The notes: generated from the sequence alone by a model not told the origin. Shown: positions 45,270 to 54,585, counted from the stretch's first letter. The stretch: DNA of 64,000 nucleotides from Veillonellaceae bacterium (GCA_012798135.1 JAAZNU010000006.1:35702-99701); one strand, 5' to 3'. Translations and numbers: made by a program.

Positions 45270-45476
45270 TCAGGGCAGCAAATAGAAAATCTGCACGATG
45301 TCGCCGGCCTGCAGGCAGTCGAAGCCGAACACGATGTTGCCATCCTCGATCAGATAGGACGGCCGATACTGCAGTTTCCCCTTGACAAAAACCTGAAACA
45401 GAGTGTCCGTCGGCTGTTCGGCCTTGACGGCAGTCAGCCGCTCGGTGGCGATAAAGGCCTGTTCCACAATGCGCAT
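45270..45476 (-). CDS. small protein of unknown function, 68 residues
   Basis: ATG 45476 has a GGGAGGG site at good distance. The protein is compact and predicted beta-rich (TLFQVFVKGKLQYRPSYLI, NIVFGFDCLQAGDIVQIFYLLP), with a ubiquitin-like or toluene-monooxygenase-B-like look at the end, where AGDIVQI resembles beta-grasp sulfur carriers but without the terminal Gly-Gly. It starts 105 bases after the iron alcohol dehydrogenase gene on the same strand and is closed by a terminator, so the two may be one operon. No family is recognised. Confidence 0.65.
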   Translation of the reverse strand: MRIVEQAFIATERLTAVKAEQPTDTLFQVFVKGKLQYRPSYLIEDGNIVFGFDCLQAGDIVQIFYLLP

Positions 45477-45580
45477 GTTTGCATCCCTCCCGCTATGAAT
45501 ATTCGGCGTCGCCGGGATCAAGTCCTTTTTATTCCCGCAGAATTTTCCGGTTTTTACGGCGTACCCTGCCGGCAAGCCGC

Positions 45581-46744
45581 TTACAGTCCCAGCGCGCGGG
45601 TAACGATGACCTTCAGATCGCCGGCGTTCAGGCGGCGGGGGCTATTGGCCAGCAGGCGATAGGTCGCCGCATCCTTGACAATGCCGGCCAGAGCCGAGGA
45701 CGGCACCTGCACGTCGGCCAGCGTCGCCGGAATCCCGACATCCTGTTTCAGTTCGCAGACCGCATCCACCGCCAGCCGGGCCGCTTCCCGCAACGGCAAT
45801 CCTTCGACCGGCTTGCCCAGCGCCGCGGCGATATCCCGAAACTTCGGGTAGTTGGCCATCAGGCAATATTCCATGACATAGGGCAGCAGAATGCCGTTGG
45901 CCACCCCATGGGCCACGCCGAACTGCGCGCCGACCGGATGGGCGATTCCGTGCACGGCGCCCAGCCCGGCATTCGTGAACGAGCCGCCGGCGATCAGGCT
46001 GGCCAGCGCCATATTGCCCCGCGCCGCCAGATCCTCGCCGTTCGCGACGGCCAGGCGCAGATTTTCGCCGATCAGGCGGATCGCCGCCAGGGCCAGGCTA
46101 TCCGTCACCGGGTTGGCTTTCACCGCGATATAGGCCTCGATCGCGTGGGTCAGGGCGTCCAGGCCGGTGGCGGCGGTAACTGCCGGCGGCATGCTGACGT
46201 GCAGCACCGGGTCGATGACGGCGAACGCCGGCATCTGCAAATCATGCGACACGCCGATTTTCTCCCGGGTTTCCCGGTCCGTCGTCACCGCCGCCGCCGT
46301 AACCTCGCTGCCGGTGCCGGCCGTCGTCGGAATGCAGATCAGCGGCGCGCCCCGCTTGGAATAAACCTTGCGGCCGCGCATATAGTCGAGGATCGAACCG
46401 CCGTTGGCGCTGACCATCGACATTGATTTCGCCGCGTCCATCGGACTGCCGCCGCCAAAGGCGATCACCGCGTCGGCATTGAAGGCACTGAGTTTCACCA
46501 CGCCTTTCGTCACGGTTTCCACGCTGGGATCGGCCTCCACGTCGGAAAAAATTTCATGGACGATCCCCAGTTCGGCCAGTCCGGCCAGCAGTTTCTGCAA
46601 GTGCGGCGACTGGCGGGTCGAGGAACTGCCCGTCACGACGAAGATCCGGGAAAAGCCGTTGTCCCGGCACAGCTGCGGCAGTTTCTGAACGGCGCCCTCG
46701 CCGAAGATCACCCGGGTCGGCATGCGAAATAAAAATTCATTCAT
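45581..46744 (-). CDS. iron-containing alcohol dehydrogenase
   Basis: 387 residues, the family length. NAD-binding GGGSPMDAAK is at 97-106, and TTAGTGSEVT follows. The iron ligands Asp196 (GLDALTHAIE), His200, His265 and His279 are all present. It reduces aldehydes or oxidises short alcohols such as butanol, 1,3-propanediol or lactaldehyde in the cytoplasm. The substrate is not predictable. The ATG has a GGGAGGAGAA site. Probable operon with the 68-residue protein downstream. Confidence 0.93.
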   Translation of the reverse strand: MNEFLFRMPTRVIFGEGAVQKLPQLCRDNGFSRIFVVTGSSSTRQSPHLQKLLAGLAELGIVHEIFSDVEADPSVETVTKGVVKLSAFNADAVIAFGGGSPMDAAKSMSMVSANGGSILDYMRGRKVYSKRGAPLICIPTTAGTGSEVTAAAVTTDRETREKIGVSHDLQMPAFAVIDPVLHVSMPPAVTAATGLDALTHAIEAYIAVKANPVTDSLALAAIRLIGENLRLAVANGEDLAARGNMALASLIAGGSFTNAGLGAVHGIAHPVGAQFGVAHGVANGILLPYVMEYCLMANYPKFRDIAAALGKPVEGLPLREAARLAVDAVCELKQDVGIPATLADVQVPSSALAGIVKDAATYRLLANSPRRLNAGDLKVIVTRALGL

Positions 46745-46821
46745 ACGGATTCTCCTCCCTGTTCTGTAGTGGGCCGGCGTTAACCCGGCCGTTCCGGCAA
46801 GCGCCGATTGCTCCTATATTA

Positions 46822-48006
46822 TTATTCGCAGCCGGGGGGATAAATCCTCTCCGCCCTCTTTTTCGCCTCCTGCCGCACCAACAGCCAGGCGCCGGCCAGC
46901 GCGGTCAGAGGAATAGACAGCACCAAGCCGATGCTGCCGACCAACGCCCGGACGAATTCCGTCACCAGCAAGTCAAGGTTGAACACCCGCAGCAGCGACA
47001 GGTCTGGCTGGGAAGCGATCAGCAACACCAGCGGCAGCGAGCTGCCGGCATAGGCCAGAATCAGGGTGTTGGCGTCGGTCGCCATCACGTCCCGGCCCAC
47101 GGCCATACCCGAGGCGAACAGCTCCCGCCGTGACAGGGTCCGGCAGTTGCGTGCCACTTCCTGCTGCGCCGAGGCGATGGAAATCGCCACGTCCATCACC
47201 GCTCCGAGCGCGCCCAGAATCACCCCGGCGAACAGAATTCCCTGAAAATCGACGTGTTTCAGGACCGTCGCCTTCAGAATCATGGCCTCCTCGCTGGACA
47301 AGCCCGTCAAATGCAACAATTTCACGGTCGCGCCGGCCAAAACCCCGGCGGCCACCACCCCACCCAGCGTGCCGATGAACGCCGCCCAGGTTTTCGGTTC
47401 CCGGCCGCCGCTCACCGAAAACAGCGTGATGGCGCTAATCAGAACGGCCACGATGAAGGTCAGCAGCAACACATTGATTCCGCCGCTCAGCACCTGGCCC
47501 ACGAAGCCATAGTACAAAATAACCAGGGACGTGCCGATGACAAACACCGCCCGCAGCCCCACACCGCGGCCGAACAGCAGCAACATCAGAACGAACAGTC
47601 CGGCCAGCCAGAGCAGCCCATTGCTTCGCTCAAAATCGGCGATGTTATAGGTTGCTTTTCCCGCCGGATCGGTCATCACCGCCAGAATCACCCGATCGCC
47701 CGCCTGGGCCGCGATGTTGTAAAACGACCGTTCCATGGTCCGATTGATGATGATGACCTCCTGGCCGGCATCCTGGCCGGACAGCACCCGCGCCTTGATC
47801 AGGGTCGCCCCCAGTCCCCGCTGGGCGCGGGCGGGATCGACCGCCATGGCTTCCTGGGACAGAACCAGTCCCTTCACATACTGGATCTTGGGAATATCGC
47901 CGGCCGATGGCGAAGATTTGGCCAATGCCGTCGCGCCGACTCCCCAAAACAGGCTGACGGCCAGAAAGAGCAGCAAGGCAACCGCCAGCCCCTTATGTTT
48001 GTTCAT
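46822..48006 (-). CDS. YibE/F-like membrane protein
   Basis: 394 residues from ATG 48006 with GGGGGA upstream. A signal-anchor helix, an extracytoplasmic beta domain (about 40-125, with KARVLSGQDAGQEVIIIN), then seven or eight helices with family patterns (AGATVKLLHLTGLSSEEAM, GAVMDVAISIASAQQEV, GRDVMATDANTLILAYAGSSLPLVLL). Family members are widespread in Firmicutes and their function is unknown. It is not clearly linked to its neighbours. Confidence 0.87.
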   Translation of the reverse strand: MNKHKGLAVALLLFLAVSLFWGVGATALAKSSPSAGDIPKIQYVKGLVLSQEAMAVDPARAQRGLGATLIKARVLSGQDAGQEVIIINRTMERSFYNIAAQAGDRVILAVMTDPAGKATYNIADFERSNGLLWLAGLFVLMLLLFGRGVGLRAVFVIGTSLVILYYGFVGQVLSGGINVLLLTFIVAVLISAITLFSVSGGREPKTWAAFIGTLGGVVAAGVLAGATVKLLHLTGLSSEEAMILKATVLKHVDFQGILFAGVILGALGAVMDVAISIASAQQEVARNCRTLSRRELFASGMAVGRDVMATDANTLILAYAGSSLPLVLLIASQPDLSLLRVFNLDLLVTEFVRALVGSIGLVLSIPLTALAGAWLLVRQEAKKRAERIYPPGCE

Positions 48007-48064
48007 GTAAAAAATCCCCCATCCTTGACTTCCTATTTTCTGTTGTCTATTGTAACGCACCGGA

Positions 48065-48100
48065 CAAAAAAAGGCATCCGGCAGAAACTTGCCGGATGCC
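48065..48100 (-). terminator. Rho-independent terminator of the D-amino-acid operon
   Basis: GGCATCCGGCA (48073-48083) pairs with TGCCGGATGCC (48090-48100). On the minus strand the stem is followed by TTTTTTTGTCC. It lies 25 bases after the permease stop codon. Confidence 0.9.
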
Positions 48101-48125
48101 GCAGGCGATGAACCGTCTGCTATTT

Positions 48126-49439
48126 TTAGCGGAAGGCGAGGGCGTACACAACCAGCAGCAACGTCTGCGCCGCTGCAACCACCACGCCGTTGCGCAGCAT
48201 CGCCTTCAGGTTGTTCGACTGAGCGAAGCCCATCATCGCCACCATGTTGCTGCCGGGGATGATGAAGTTCGTAACGCGGGTCGCCACGATTAACGCCACC
48301 GCCCAGGCGATCATGGAAACATGATATTCCGCCAGCAGCGCCGCAAACATCTTGTTCAACGTCACCAGTTCGCCGACCACCGCGCCGGAAATCCCGAAGG
48401 CGCCGATAGCCCCGCCGGCGATGACCACGGCGGCCTTGCCGCCGACGTTGATGAGCGGCATCAACAAATAGGTCAGGGCCTTGAACCCGCCGGCCGTTTC
48501 CACATATTTAATAAACAGTTCCAGCAGGATGAACAACAGATACAGCCCCACATTGCCGGCCATGCCCTTGACGATCGATTTACAGACGGCCTCGAATTTC
48601 ATGCCGCCGACCATGCCGACCACGAACGACAGGCCCAGCATGACGGTGATCACGAAGGGTGTAGCCGCCTTGACATAAATGCCGTAAGCGATCAGCGCCG
48701 TGAACAGAACGATGAAGGTCGTCGTCGCCCGCCGGCTGTGATCCGTCGGCTGAAACGCCTCGATCTCCTTGCCGACCGCCAGGCCCGCCGGCATTTTCTC
48801 CGCGGTGCTGCGCTGGATTCGCTGCACCATGAACCAAGTCACCAGCAGCGTCACGAGGGCGATCGGAATCGCCGCCGTCACCAGCATCGTACCGTAGTCC
48901 AGTTTGGTCAGACCGATCAGGGTGACGACCGGCGGCGTGAAGGGTCCCAGGGTCAGAGCTTCCTCGCCGACCGACTGGTACAGAACCGCGACCGCAGCGG
49001 GAGTCAGTCCCACGGCGGCGGCAATGGGATTGACGATCGGCGCGATGATCGCCACGCCGCCGGCCATGGTGCCGAGCAGGCCAACGATCACCATCGTCGC
49101 CAGCATGATGCCGAGCAGCGCTTTTTTCTGGGTATTGACGCCGATACCGTAAATGATCTTATACACCAGCGTATGGGCCACTTTCGTTTCCGACAACACT
49201 TCGCCGAGCCCCCGGCCCAGCATGATGATCAAGCCTACCAAACCAAGGAACGATCCCATCGCTTTCGACAGGTCCGTGCCAACCGCGATCAGGCTTTTGG
49301 CGTTGATCACCGCGCCCACCACCACGCAAATGATCGTGGCCGGCAGTGGGTCCATCTCGCGCAGCACCAGCACAATGTACAGCAACAAGGGCAAGAGTCC
49401 GATCAAGCCCCACCAGAGGTTGAATCCCGCGTCAGCCAT
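48126..49439 (-). CDS. IT-superfamily permease, probable amino acid or carboxylate transporter
   Basis: 437 residues with about twelve helices. The arrangement is that of ion-transporter superfamily carriers (GntP/NhaC/dicarboxylate type): two inverted halves, with the hairpin region MAGGVAIIAPIVNPIAAAVGLTP in the first and GISGAVVGELVTLNKMFAALLAEY in the second. The ATG has TAGGAGG upstream. It is the last gene of an operon with D-aminoacylase, an Ord-like dehydrogenase and a PLP enzyme, so it probably imports the N-acyl- or D-amino acid they use. This is inferred from context only. Confidence 0.8.
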   Translation of the reverse strand: MADAGFNLWWGLIGLLPLLLYIVLVLREMDPLPATIICVVVGAVINAKSLIAVGTDLSKAMGSFLGLVGLIIMLGRGLGEVLSETKVAHTLVYKIIYGIGVNTQKKALLGIMLATMVIVGLLGTMAGGVAIIAPIVNPIAAAVGLTPAAVAVLYQSVGEEALTLGPFTPPVVTLIGLTKLDYGTMLVTAAIPIALVTLLVTWFMVQRIQRSTAEKMPAGLAVGKEIEAFQPTDHSRRATTTFIVLFTALIAYGIYVKAATPFVITVMLGLSFVVGMVGGMKFEAVCKSIVKGMAGNVGLYLLFILLELFIKYVETAGGFKALTYLLMPLINVGGKAAVVIAGGAIGAFGISGAVVGELVTLNKMFAALLAEYHVSMIAWAVALIVATRVTNFIIPGSNMVAMMGFAQSNNLKAMLRNGVVVAAAQTLLLVVYALAFR

Positions 49440-49451
49440 TGCCGATACCTC

Positions 49452-51047
49452 CTAGCGTTTTTTGCGCAAAATCTCACCGCGGCCCGTGCCGGTGAGCCGT
49501 GAATCCTTCACCGCCGCCGTGCCGTTGACGAACACATGGGGAATCCCCTCTGGATACTGGTGCGGATTGGTAAAGTCCGCCCGGTCCCGCACCGTCGCCG
49601 GATCGAACACGGTGATGTCCGCCTTGAAACCGGCCGCGATCCGGCCGCGTTCGGGCAGCCGCAGAATTTTCGCCGGCAGGCCGCTCATTTTATACACCGC
49701 CAGTTCCAAGGGAATCAGGCCTTTTTCTCGCACGAACCGGCCCAGCACCCGCGGGAACGTGCCGTAGGAACGCGGATGCACATTTTCCGCGCTGTCGCGC
49801 TCGGGGTTCATCACCTGGCCGTCGCTGCCGACGGCGACGATCGGGCTTTGCATAATGCCTTCCAGGTCGACTTCGCCCAAGGAAAAATAGACGGCGTTGA
49901 CTTTGGCAGCTTCTTCGATCAACAGTTGCCGCACCGCTTCCTCGGGCGGGACCGCGCGCGCCGCCGCCACGTCATGGATGGTTTTGCCTACCCATTGCTG
50001 ATTGGCCGCCGTCTGCAGCACCGAAATCTTCACCCGGTCCGGGCCGCCCCGCACCGTCATTTCCTGGTGGATCGCCGTCAGAATCCGTTCGCGCAGTCCC
50101 TCGTCCTCCAACCGGCGCAGCAACGCGGCGATGCCGCCATCCTGGGCCCAGCCGGGAACCAGGGCCGCCAACGAGGTCGCGGTGGCCTCATAGGGATATT
50201 GGTCCGCCCAGATATCCAATCCCGATGCCCGCGCCGCTTCGATCCGGCGCAACGCCGCCAGCCCCTGCCCCCAGAACGGCTTGCCGATGGCCTTGAGGTG
50301 CGATATCTGCACCCGGGCACCGCTGGCCCGGCCCAACTCGATCGCCTCCTCGATCGAGTTCATCAACGTGGCGCTTTCGCCACGAATGTGGCTGGTATAG
50401 ATTGCGTCGTACTTCGCCACCACTTTGGCCAGTTCGGTCAGCTCCGGCGCCTGCGCGAAACTTCCCGGCGGATACACCAGGCCGGTGGACATGCCCCAGG
50501 CCCCCTGCGCCAGCGACCGGTCCAGCAACTCCTGCATCGTTGCCATCTCCGCGTCCGTCGGCGGCCGGTCGTCCCAGCCGAGGGCGGCGATGCGCACCGC
50601 CCCCTGCGCCGCCAGCATCGCCAGATTGATGCCGGGATTGATGTGCGCGACCGCGGCGGCGAATCCGTCGAAATCCGTCCAACAAACCCCGCCCGCCGGC
50701 AGCGAGCCGCTCAGGGTGCCCAGATAGGATTCCAGGTCGGCGAAGCGGCTCTCGCAGGCCGGGAACGGCCCGATGCCGCAGTTGGACGTCACCTCAGTCG
50801 TGACGCCCTGCATGATCTTGCTGTCGCCCAAAGGATTGTCGAAAATCTTCCGGTCCGTATGGGTATGCAGGTCAATAAACCCCGGCGCCACCACCAGGCC
50901 GGCCACATCCAGTTCCGTGGCCGCGACTCCCGCCTCGACCCAGCCGGCCTGACGGATTCGGTCGTGGTCGATCCAGACGTCACCCCGGTAACCGGGTGAA
51001 CCGGTTCCATCCACGATGGTTCCGCCGCGCAAAACAATCCCGCTCAT
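49452..51047 (-). CDS. D-aminoacylase / N-acyl-D-amino-acid deacylase
   Basis: 531 residues from ATG 51047 with a GGAGGGAC site. Amidohydrolase superfamily: metal ligands His61 and His63 (FIDLHTHTD), the metal-bridging Cys90 (TSNCGIG), later SHIRGES and the C-terminal beta strands (GRIAAGFKADITVFDP). It hydrolyses N-acyl-D-amino acids to D-amino acid and carboxylate, and relatives act on dihydropyrimidines. The operon context of a PLP enzyme for D-amino acids and an amine dehydrogenase supports the D-amino-acid role. Confidence 0.9.
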   Translation of the reverse strand: MSGIVLRGGTIVDGTGSPGYRGDVWIDHDRIRQAGWVEAGVAATELDVAGLVVAPGFIDLHTHTDRKIFDNPLGDSKIMQGVTTEVTSNCGIGPFPACESRFADLESYLGTLSGSLPAGGVCWTDFDGFAAAVAHINPGINLAMLAAQGAVRIAALGWDDRPPTDAEMATMQELLDRSLAQGAWGMSTGLVYPPGSFAQAPELTELAKVVAKYDAIYTSHIRGESATLMNSIEEAIELGRASGARVQISHLKAIGKPFWGQGLAALRRIEAARASGLDIWADQYPYEATATSLAALVPGWAQDGGIAALLRRLEDEGLRERILTAIHQEMTVRGGPDRVKISVLQTAANQQWVGKTIHDVAAARAVPPEEAVRQLLIEEAAKVNAVYFSLGEVDLEGIMQSPIVAVGSDGQVMNPERDSAENVHPRSYGTFPRVLGRFVREKGLIPLELAVYKMSGLPAKILRLPERGRIAAGFKADITVFDPATVRDRADFTNPHQYPEGIPHVFVNGTAAVKDSRLTGTGRGEILRKKR

Positions 51048-51107
51048 TTTTGTCCCTCCTTCGCGTGTATTGGCGGCCGGCTCAATAAAGCCAGCCGCCA
51101 CGCAACT

Positions 51108-52106
51108 TCATTTCCCGCAGGCCAGCGGTTCGATATCGGCCATAGTCCGCAGACCGGGGCGCGCCTTCATCACGTCCGGAATTGCATTGATGAGAATCGC
51201 GCAGGTCGCCACGTCGCCGTTCACGCCGCCCTTGATGCAGCTGTCGATGGACGGTTCGCCGTCAATGATGATCCGGTCCCGGGATTCCGGCTCGCCGATG
51301 GCGGCCCGGAAGAACAGAGTGATCGCCTCGCGGCCGCCGACGATTCCCCGGCCGATTTGGCGCACGCCCAGCACTTTGCCCGCCGCGATCACGCCGTCGC
51401 CGAGCGGAACATCCGTCGCCGCCACCACGGGAGCGATCTCATCCGACGTCGACTCCAGCTGCCAACCCAGCCGGGAAGCAATCATCTGCACCGATTCCGT
51501 CAGCCCGACATGCCGCAGGACACCCTGCTCGACCTTGGCCTGGAATTCGGCCTGGGTCAGTCCGGCGCCGATCTTCTTCTGGAAGGGAATCCGCCGGAAC
51601 GTCGCGTCCTGAATCCGTTCCACCGTCACCTGGCGGACCGTCTTGCAGACGCCGGTCATGGCGATCGGCAGAAAGTCCATCAAAAATCCGGGGTTCACGC
51701 CCGTCGCCAATACGGAAACGCCGTGTTTTTTCGCCAGTTCGTCGATCTCGCCCGCCAGGGCCGGATTCGTCTGCCAGGGATAGCTCAGTTCCTCGCAGGA
51801 CGAAACGACATGAACGCCCAGCGGCAGCACCTGTTTCAGCTGGGCGGCGATCTTCGTCAGCGCCGAACTGGTCGTCAGCAGTACCACGTCCGCGGCTTGC
51901 CCCGCCAACGCCTGGGCGATGTCCGGTTTGACCTTCACCCCCAGCGGCGCCAGACCGGCCAGCGTGCCGACATCCTGGCCGACTTTGGCCGGATCGGCGT
52001 CCACCGCGCCGACAATCTGCAGATTCTCCCGCTCCACCAGATATTGGGTTGCCTTGTTGCCGATCGGACCGAGTCCCATCTGAACCACCTTGATCTTTTC
52101 CTGCAT
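51108..52106 (-). CDS. 2,4-diaminopentanoate dehydrogenase-like (DapB-fold) oxidoreductase
   Basis: 332 residues from ATG 52106 with GGGAGGA upstream. The N-terminal Rossmann domain has GLGPIG (11-16) followed by VGAVDADPAKVGQDVG, as in dihydrodipicolinate-reductase-like amine dehydrogenases. The C-terminal part matches the Ord group (TGVNPGFLMDFLPIAMTGVC, and the ending SCIKGGVNGDVATCAILINAIP). Ord deaminates 2,4-diaminopentanoate in ornithine fermentation. No ornithine aminomutase genes are here, so the substrate may be another diamino acid or imine. A consensus promoter lies about 160 bases upstream. Confidence 0.85.
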   Translation of the reverse strand: MQEKIKVVQMGLGPIGNKATQYLVERENLQIVGAVDADPAKVGQDVGTLAGLAPLGVKVKPDIAQALAGQAADVVLLTTSSALTKIAAQLKQVLPLGVHVVSSCEELSYPWQTNPALAGEIDELAKKHGVSVLATGVNPGFLMDFLPIAMTGVCKTVRQVTVERIQDATFRRIPFQKKIGAGLTQAEFQAKVEQGVLRHVGLTESVQMIASRLGWQLESTSDEIAPVVAATDVPLGDGVIAAGKVLGVRQIGRGIVGGREAITLFFRAAIGEPESRDRIIIDGEPSIDSCIKGGVNGDVATCAILINAIPDVMKARPGLRTMADIEPLACGK

Positions 52107-52264
52107 TGTTTGTTCCTCCCTTCGATTGTTCATTCGCGGGGGCGGTCCCCCGGAACAAAAAAAACGGCGAACAGCACATCCGTAAAGGTGGGATGTCTGT
52201 TACGCCGGATTTCACTCGCGAATGGCAAATGAAGCAGCCATATGAAGTTCTCGGTTATATCAGA

Positions 52265-52293
52265 ATTTTAGCACAACTTTTCGGCGGTGTCAA
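52265..52293 (-). promoter_or_regulatory. internal consensus promoter of the D-amino-acid operon
   Basis: On the minus strand TTGACA (52293-52288), 17 bases, TAAAAT (52270-52265), overlapping the 3' end of the DUF3870 gene. It would drive the Ord-like, D-aminoacylase and permease genes with a leader of about 150 bases, independently of the first two genes. Confidence 0.7.
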
Positions 52294-52664
52294 TTCGATC
52301 CGGCGCTAAGTTCGTCCTGCCGCGTTAACGAATCGCCGCGCAACCCCTGGCGGTACAGGCGAAACCGCCGCTGCGCATCGCGGAAGGCCACCAGGATCGC
52401 TTTTTGTGACGCCCCGAAATAGCGGTTTTCGATTTCGCCGCGGATCATCTCGCCGTCGGTTTCGATGTTTCGGCCCTGAAACAGCTCATCGAGGAAATCG
52501 TAAGTGCTTTTCATGACCACGGTGCTGCCGCAGGAAAGAATCTCTCCCGTATTGCGGTGCACCACGAACCCCAACAGGAACCGCCCGTACTGCTGGGTGA
52601 TCGGATTATGCTGCTGGGACTTGGCAATACCGATAATGTAGATCGTTTCTTTGCCGTACGCCAT
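52290..52664 (-). CDS. DUF3870 domain protein
   Basis: 124 residues with a GGAGGGAAAG site before ATG 52664. The core IIGIAKSQQHNPITQQYGRFLLGFVVHRNTGEIL with a conserved Cys-Gly (SCGSTVV) and FLDELFQGRN is typical of DUF3870, a small cytoplasmic domain of unknown function found in Firmicutes amino-acid fermentation clusters. It follows the PLP enzyme gene by 30 bases and precedes the Ord-like gene. An accessory or regulatory role is inferred from this recurring company. Confidence 0.8.
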   Translation of the reverse strand: MAYGKETIYIIGIAKSQQHNPITQQYGRFLLGFVVHRNTGEILSCGSTVVMKSTYDFLDELFQGRNIETDGEMIRGEIENRYFGASQKAILVAFRDAQRRFRLYRQGLRGDSLTRQDELSAGSN

Positions 52665-52694
52665 CTTGCTTTCCCTCCGCGCCGGTCCGACCGC

Positions 52695-53789
52695 TCAGGC
52701 CCGGCGGGCGGCGACCGGCCAGATCGCTTCCACTCGGCCCTGCCGGACGGCAAACATCGAATCGTACAGATTCACGGTGGTGCAACAATGGCTCGGCACA
52801 AAGTGCAGCTTGTCACCCGGTTTCGGGGCGGCCGCGCCGGACAGGCGCGTCACCGAATGTTCTTCGGAGAGGCTCTTCACTTCGATCGCGCCGGCGCCGC
52901 AACCCTGCACCGAGGGGTTGAAACGTTCCGGCGAGATTCCCTTAAGTCCCACGTCGAACACGGCGAGGTCCGCCGAAGGACGGCTCACCACCGTGGCCAG
53001 GACCGTCAGCGACTGTTCGAACGGCAGACCCAGTTTTTGATAAGTGCCATCCATAAAGATGTAAGAGCCGGCCTGGATCTCCGTGATCCCCGGAAATTCG
53101 CCCGCGATGTCGTAGGTGCCGGTACCGGCCCCGCTGACAATCTCAATGTTCATGCCCAGCCCCGACAGTTCTTTCGCCGCCCGGACCAGCCGGGCGTTCG
53201 AGTCCTGTCCCTTCGCCGTGCGCTCCTGCCGGTCAGCGATGAACTGGACCTGCCCTTCATAGCCGAACACGCCACGCAAGCGTAATCCCTTCGTCCGCTC
53301 GACTTCCTGCGCCAGCGCCACCAAGGCTTCCAGGCTACGGGCTCCGCAGCGGTCCAGTCCCACGTCCAGATCCACCAGCACGTCGACCGTCGCTCCGTAC
53401 TGCCGGGCCGTCGCGCCAATATCGCGCACATTCTGCGGATCATCGACGATCATCAGCACCCGCGCCTGTCGGGCTAGATTCACCGCCCGCCGCACCGACA
53501 ACGGGTCGACGACTTCATTGGCGATCATCACTTCGGGAATTCCCGAATAGGCCATGACTTCAGCTTCGCCGACCGTCGCGCAGCACAGGCCGACCGCGCC
53601 GGCGCGCATCTGCCGGTGGCCGATGGCCGGAGTCTTGTGCGTTTTCGCATGGGGCCGGATGTTCGTTTTCACCCGGGCCAGATAATCGGCCATCGTCGCC
53701 AGATTCCGATCCAGTTTTTCGATGTCCACCACCAGCGCCGGCGTGGGAAGCTGCTCCACCGGCATTCCAATCCAACATTGCGTGTTCAT
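52695..53789 (-). CDS. fold-III PLP enzyme, D-threonine aldolase / D-serine dehydratase-like
   Basis: 364 residues from ATG 53789 with GGAGGTGG upstream. The alanine-racemase-type barrel has its PLP lysine in RPHAKTHK (Lys49), a phosphate-binding GAGTGTYD, and the C-terminal domain ends with HCCTTVNLYD, the metal-binding His-x-Cys of the DSD1/D-threonine aldolase group. It would cleave or dehydrate a D-amino acid. Racemisation is less likely given the metal motif. It is the first gene of the five-gene D-amino-acid operon. Confidence 0.87.
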   Translation of the reverse strand: MNTQCWIGMPVEQLPTPALVVDIEKLDRNLATMADYLARVKTNIRPHAKTHKTPAIGHRQMRAGAVGLCCATVGEAEVMAYSGIPEVMIANEVVDPLSVRRAVNLARQARVLMIVDDPQNVRDIGATARQYGATVDVLVDLDVGLDRCGARSLEALVALAQEVERTKGLRLRGVFGYEGQVQFIADRQERTAKGQDSNARLVRAAKELSGLGMNIEIVSGAGTGTYDIAGEFPGITEIQAGSYIFMDGTYQKLGLPFEQSLTVLATVVSRPSADLAVFDVGLKGISPERFNPSVQGCGAGAIEVKSLSEEHSVTRLSGAAAPKPGDKLHFVPSHCCTTVNLYDSMFAVRQGRVEAIWPVAARRA

Positions 53790-53882
53790 GGTCTCCACCT
53801 CCAAAAATTTTACGGCGGCCTAACCGGCCGGTTGACAAAAAAACAAGGCGATGGATCGTCCACCGCCAATGAGCGCCTTTGC

Positions 53883-54413
53883 TCAGTCGTACTGGGTCAG
53901 GTTGTACTTTTCGATGATCCGGATGACCCCCGTGGCGTAGGCCCAGGGATTGTCCGTCGCGTAGCGCGACGCGATCGAGTGGATAAAAGTGTAGATGTTC
54001 GACGTGTCCTTATGGCGGTAGGCCGGATTGCTATTGATGTTGACCGCGTAATCTTCGAAACAGTCCCTGATGGAACGGTAGGCCTGAAACTTGCCGACGA
54101 TCATGTACCGGCCGGCGCCCGCCCCTTCCCAGGTCGTCTTTTCGAAATAGTGGCCGGAACGCCACTTTTTCCCCAGCACATTATTGTACTGGCGAATCGG
54201 CCGGCCGTAGATGTCCGTCGCTTCCAGATGTTTGCCGAAGCCAGTCTCGCGGCAGCTCTGGGCAATCGCCACCGACGGGAACAGGCCGTGTTTCTTGACT
54301 TGCTGCGCGTATGGCGCGATGCTCTCGATGTACTGCTCCGGGCTCATCGCCTGGCAAGGCTGGCCGCCGAACAATATTCCCAGCAGGAGTACTCCTGTCA
54401 GGATCCACTTCAC
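53883..54413 (-). CDS. secreted glucosaminidase-domain protein (LytG/FlgJ-like)
   Basis: 176 residues with a signal peptide (cleaved near CQAMS). The glucosaminidase domain fills the rest: FPSVAIAQSCRETGFGKH with catalytic Glu56, then NNVLGKKWRSGHYFEKTTWE, FQAYRSIRDCFEDYAVNI and YATDNPWAYATGVIRII. It hydrolyses peptidoglycan glycan strands in the envelope. It has no cell-wall-binding repeats, so it is a minimal enzyme. It is monocistronic, with a modest terminator (AAGGCG/CGCCTT, then T-run) downstream at about 53846-53880. Confidence 0.88.
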   Translation of the reverse strand: MKWILTGVLLLGILFGGQPCQAMSPEQYIESIAPYAQQVKKHGLFPSVAIAQSCRETGFGKHLEATDIYGRPIRQYNNVLGKKWRSGHYFEKTTWEGAGAGRYMIVGKFQAYRSIRDCFEDYAVNINSNPAYRHKDTSNIYTFIHSIASRYATDNPWAYATGVIRIIEKYNLTQYD

Positions 54414-54585
54414 GATAACGCCTCCTCTGATCGTCTGGGAAAGCTTACATTCTCTTTATCGTGAAATTACATATTCGACAATAGTTATTAAATTCCTGCT
54501 TTTCCTGTCACAACCGGCGAAAGGATTCTGTCGAAGTATGTCGAAGACTATCGGCAGCGGACTCGTACAGGGAAGGATGGTCGCC

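Noticed and set aside
48126..53789. A complete ornithine fermentation cluster
   Set aside because: Only an Ord-like dehydrogenase is present. Ornithine racemase, aminomutase and thiolase subunits are absent from the window.
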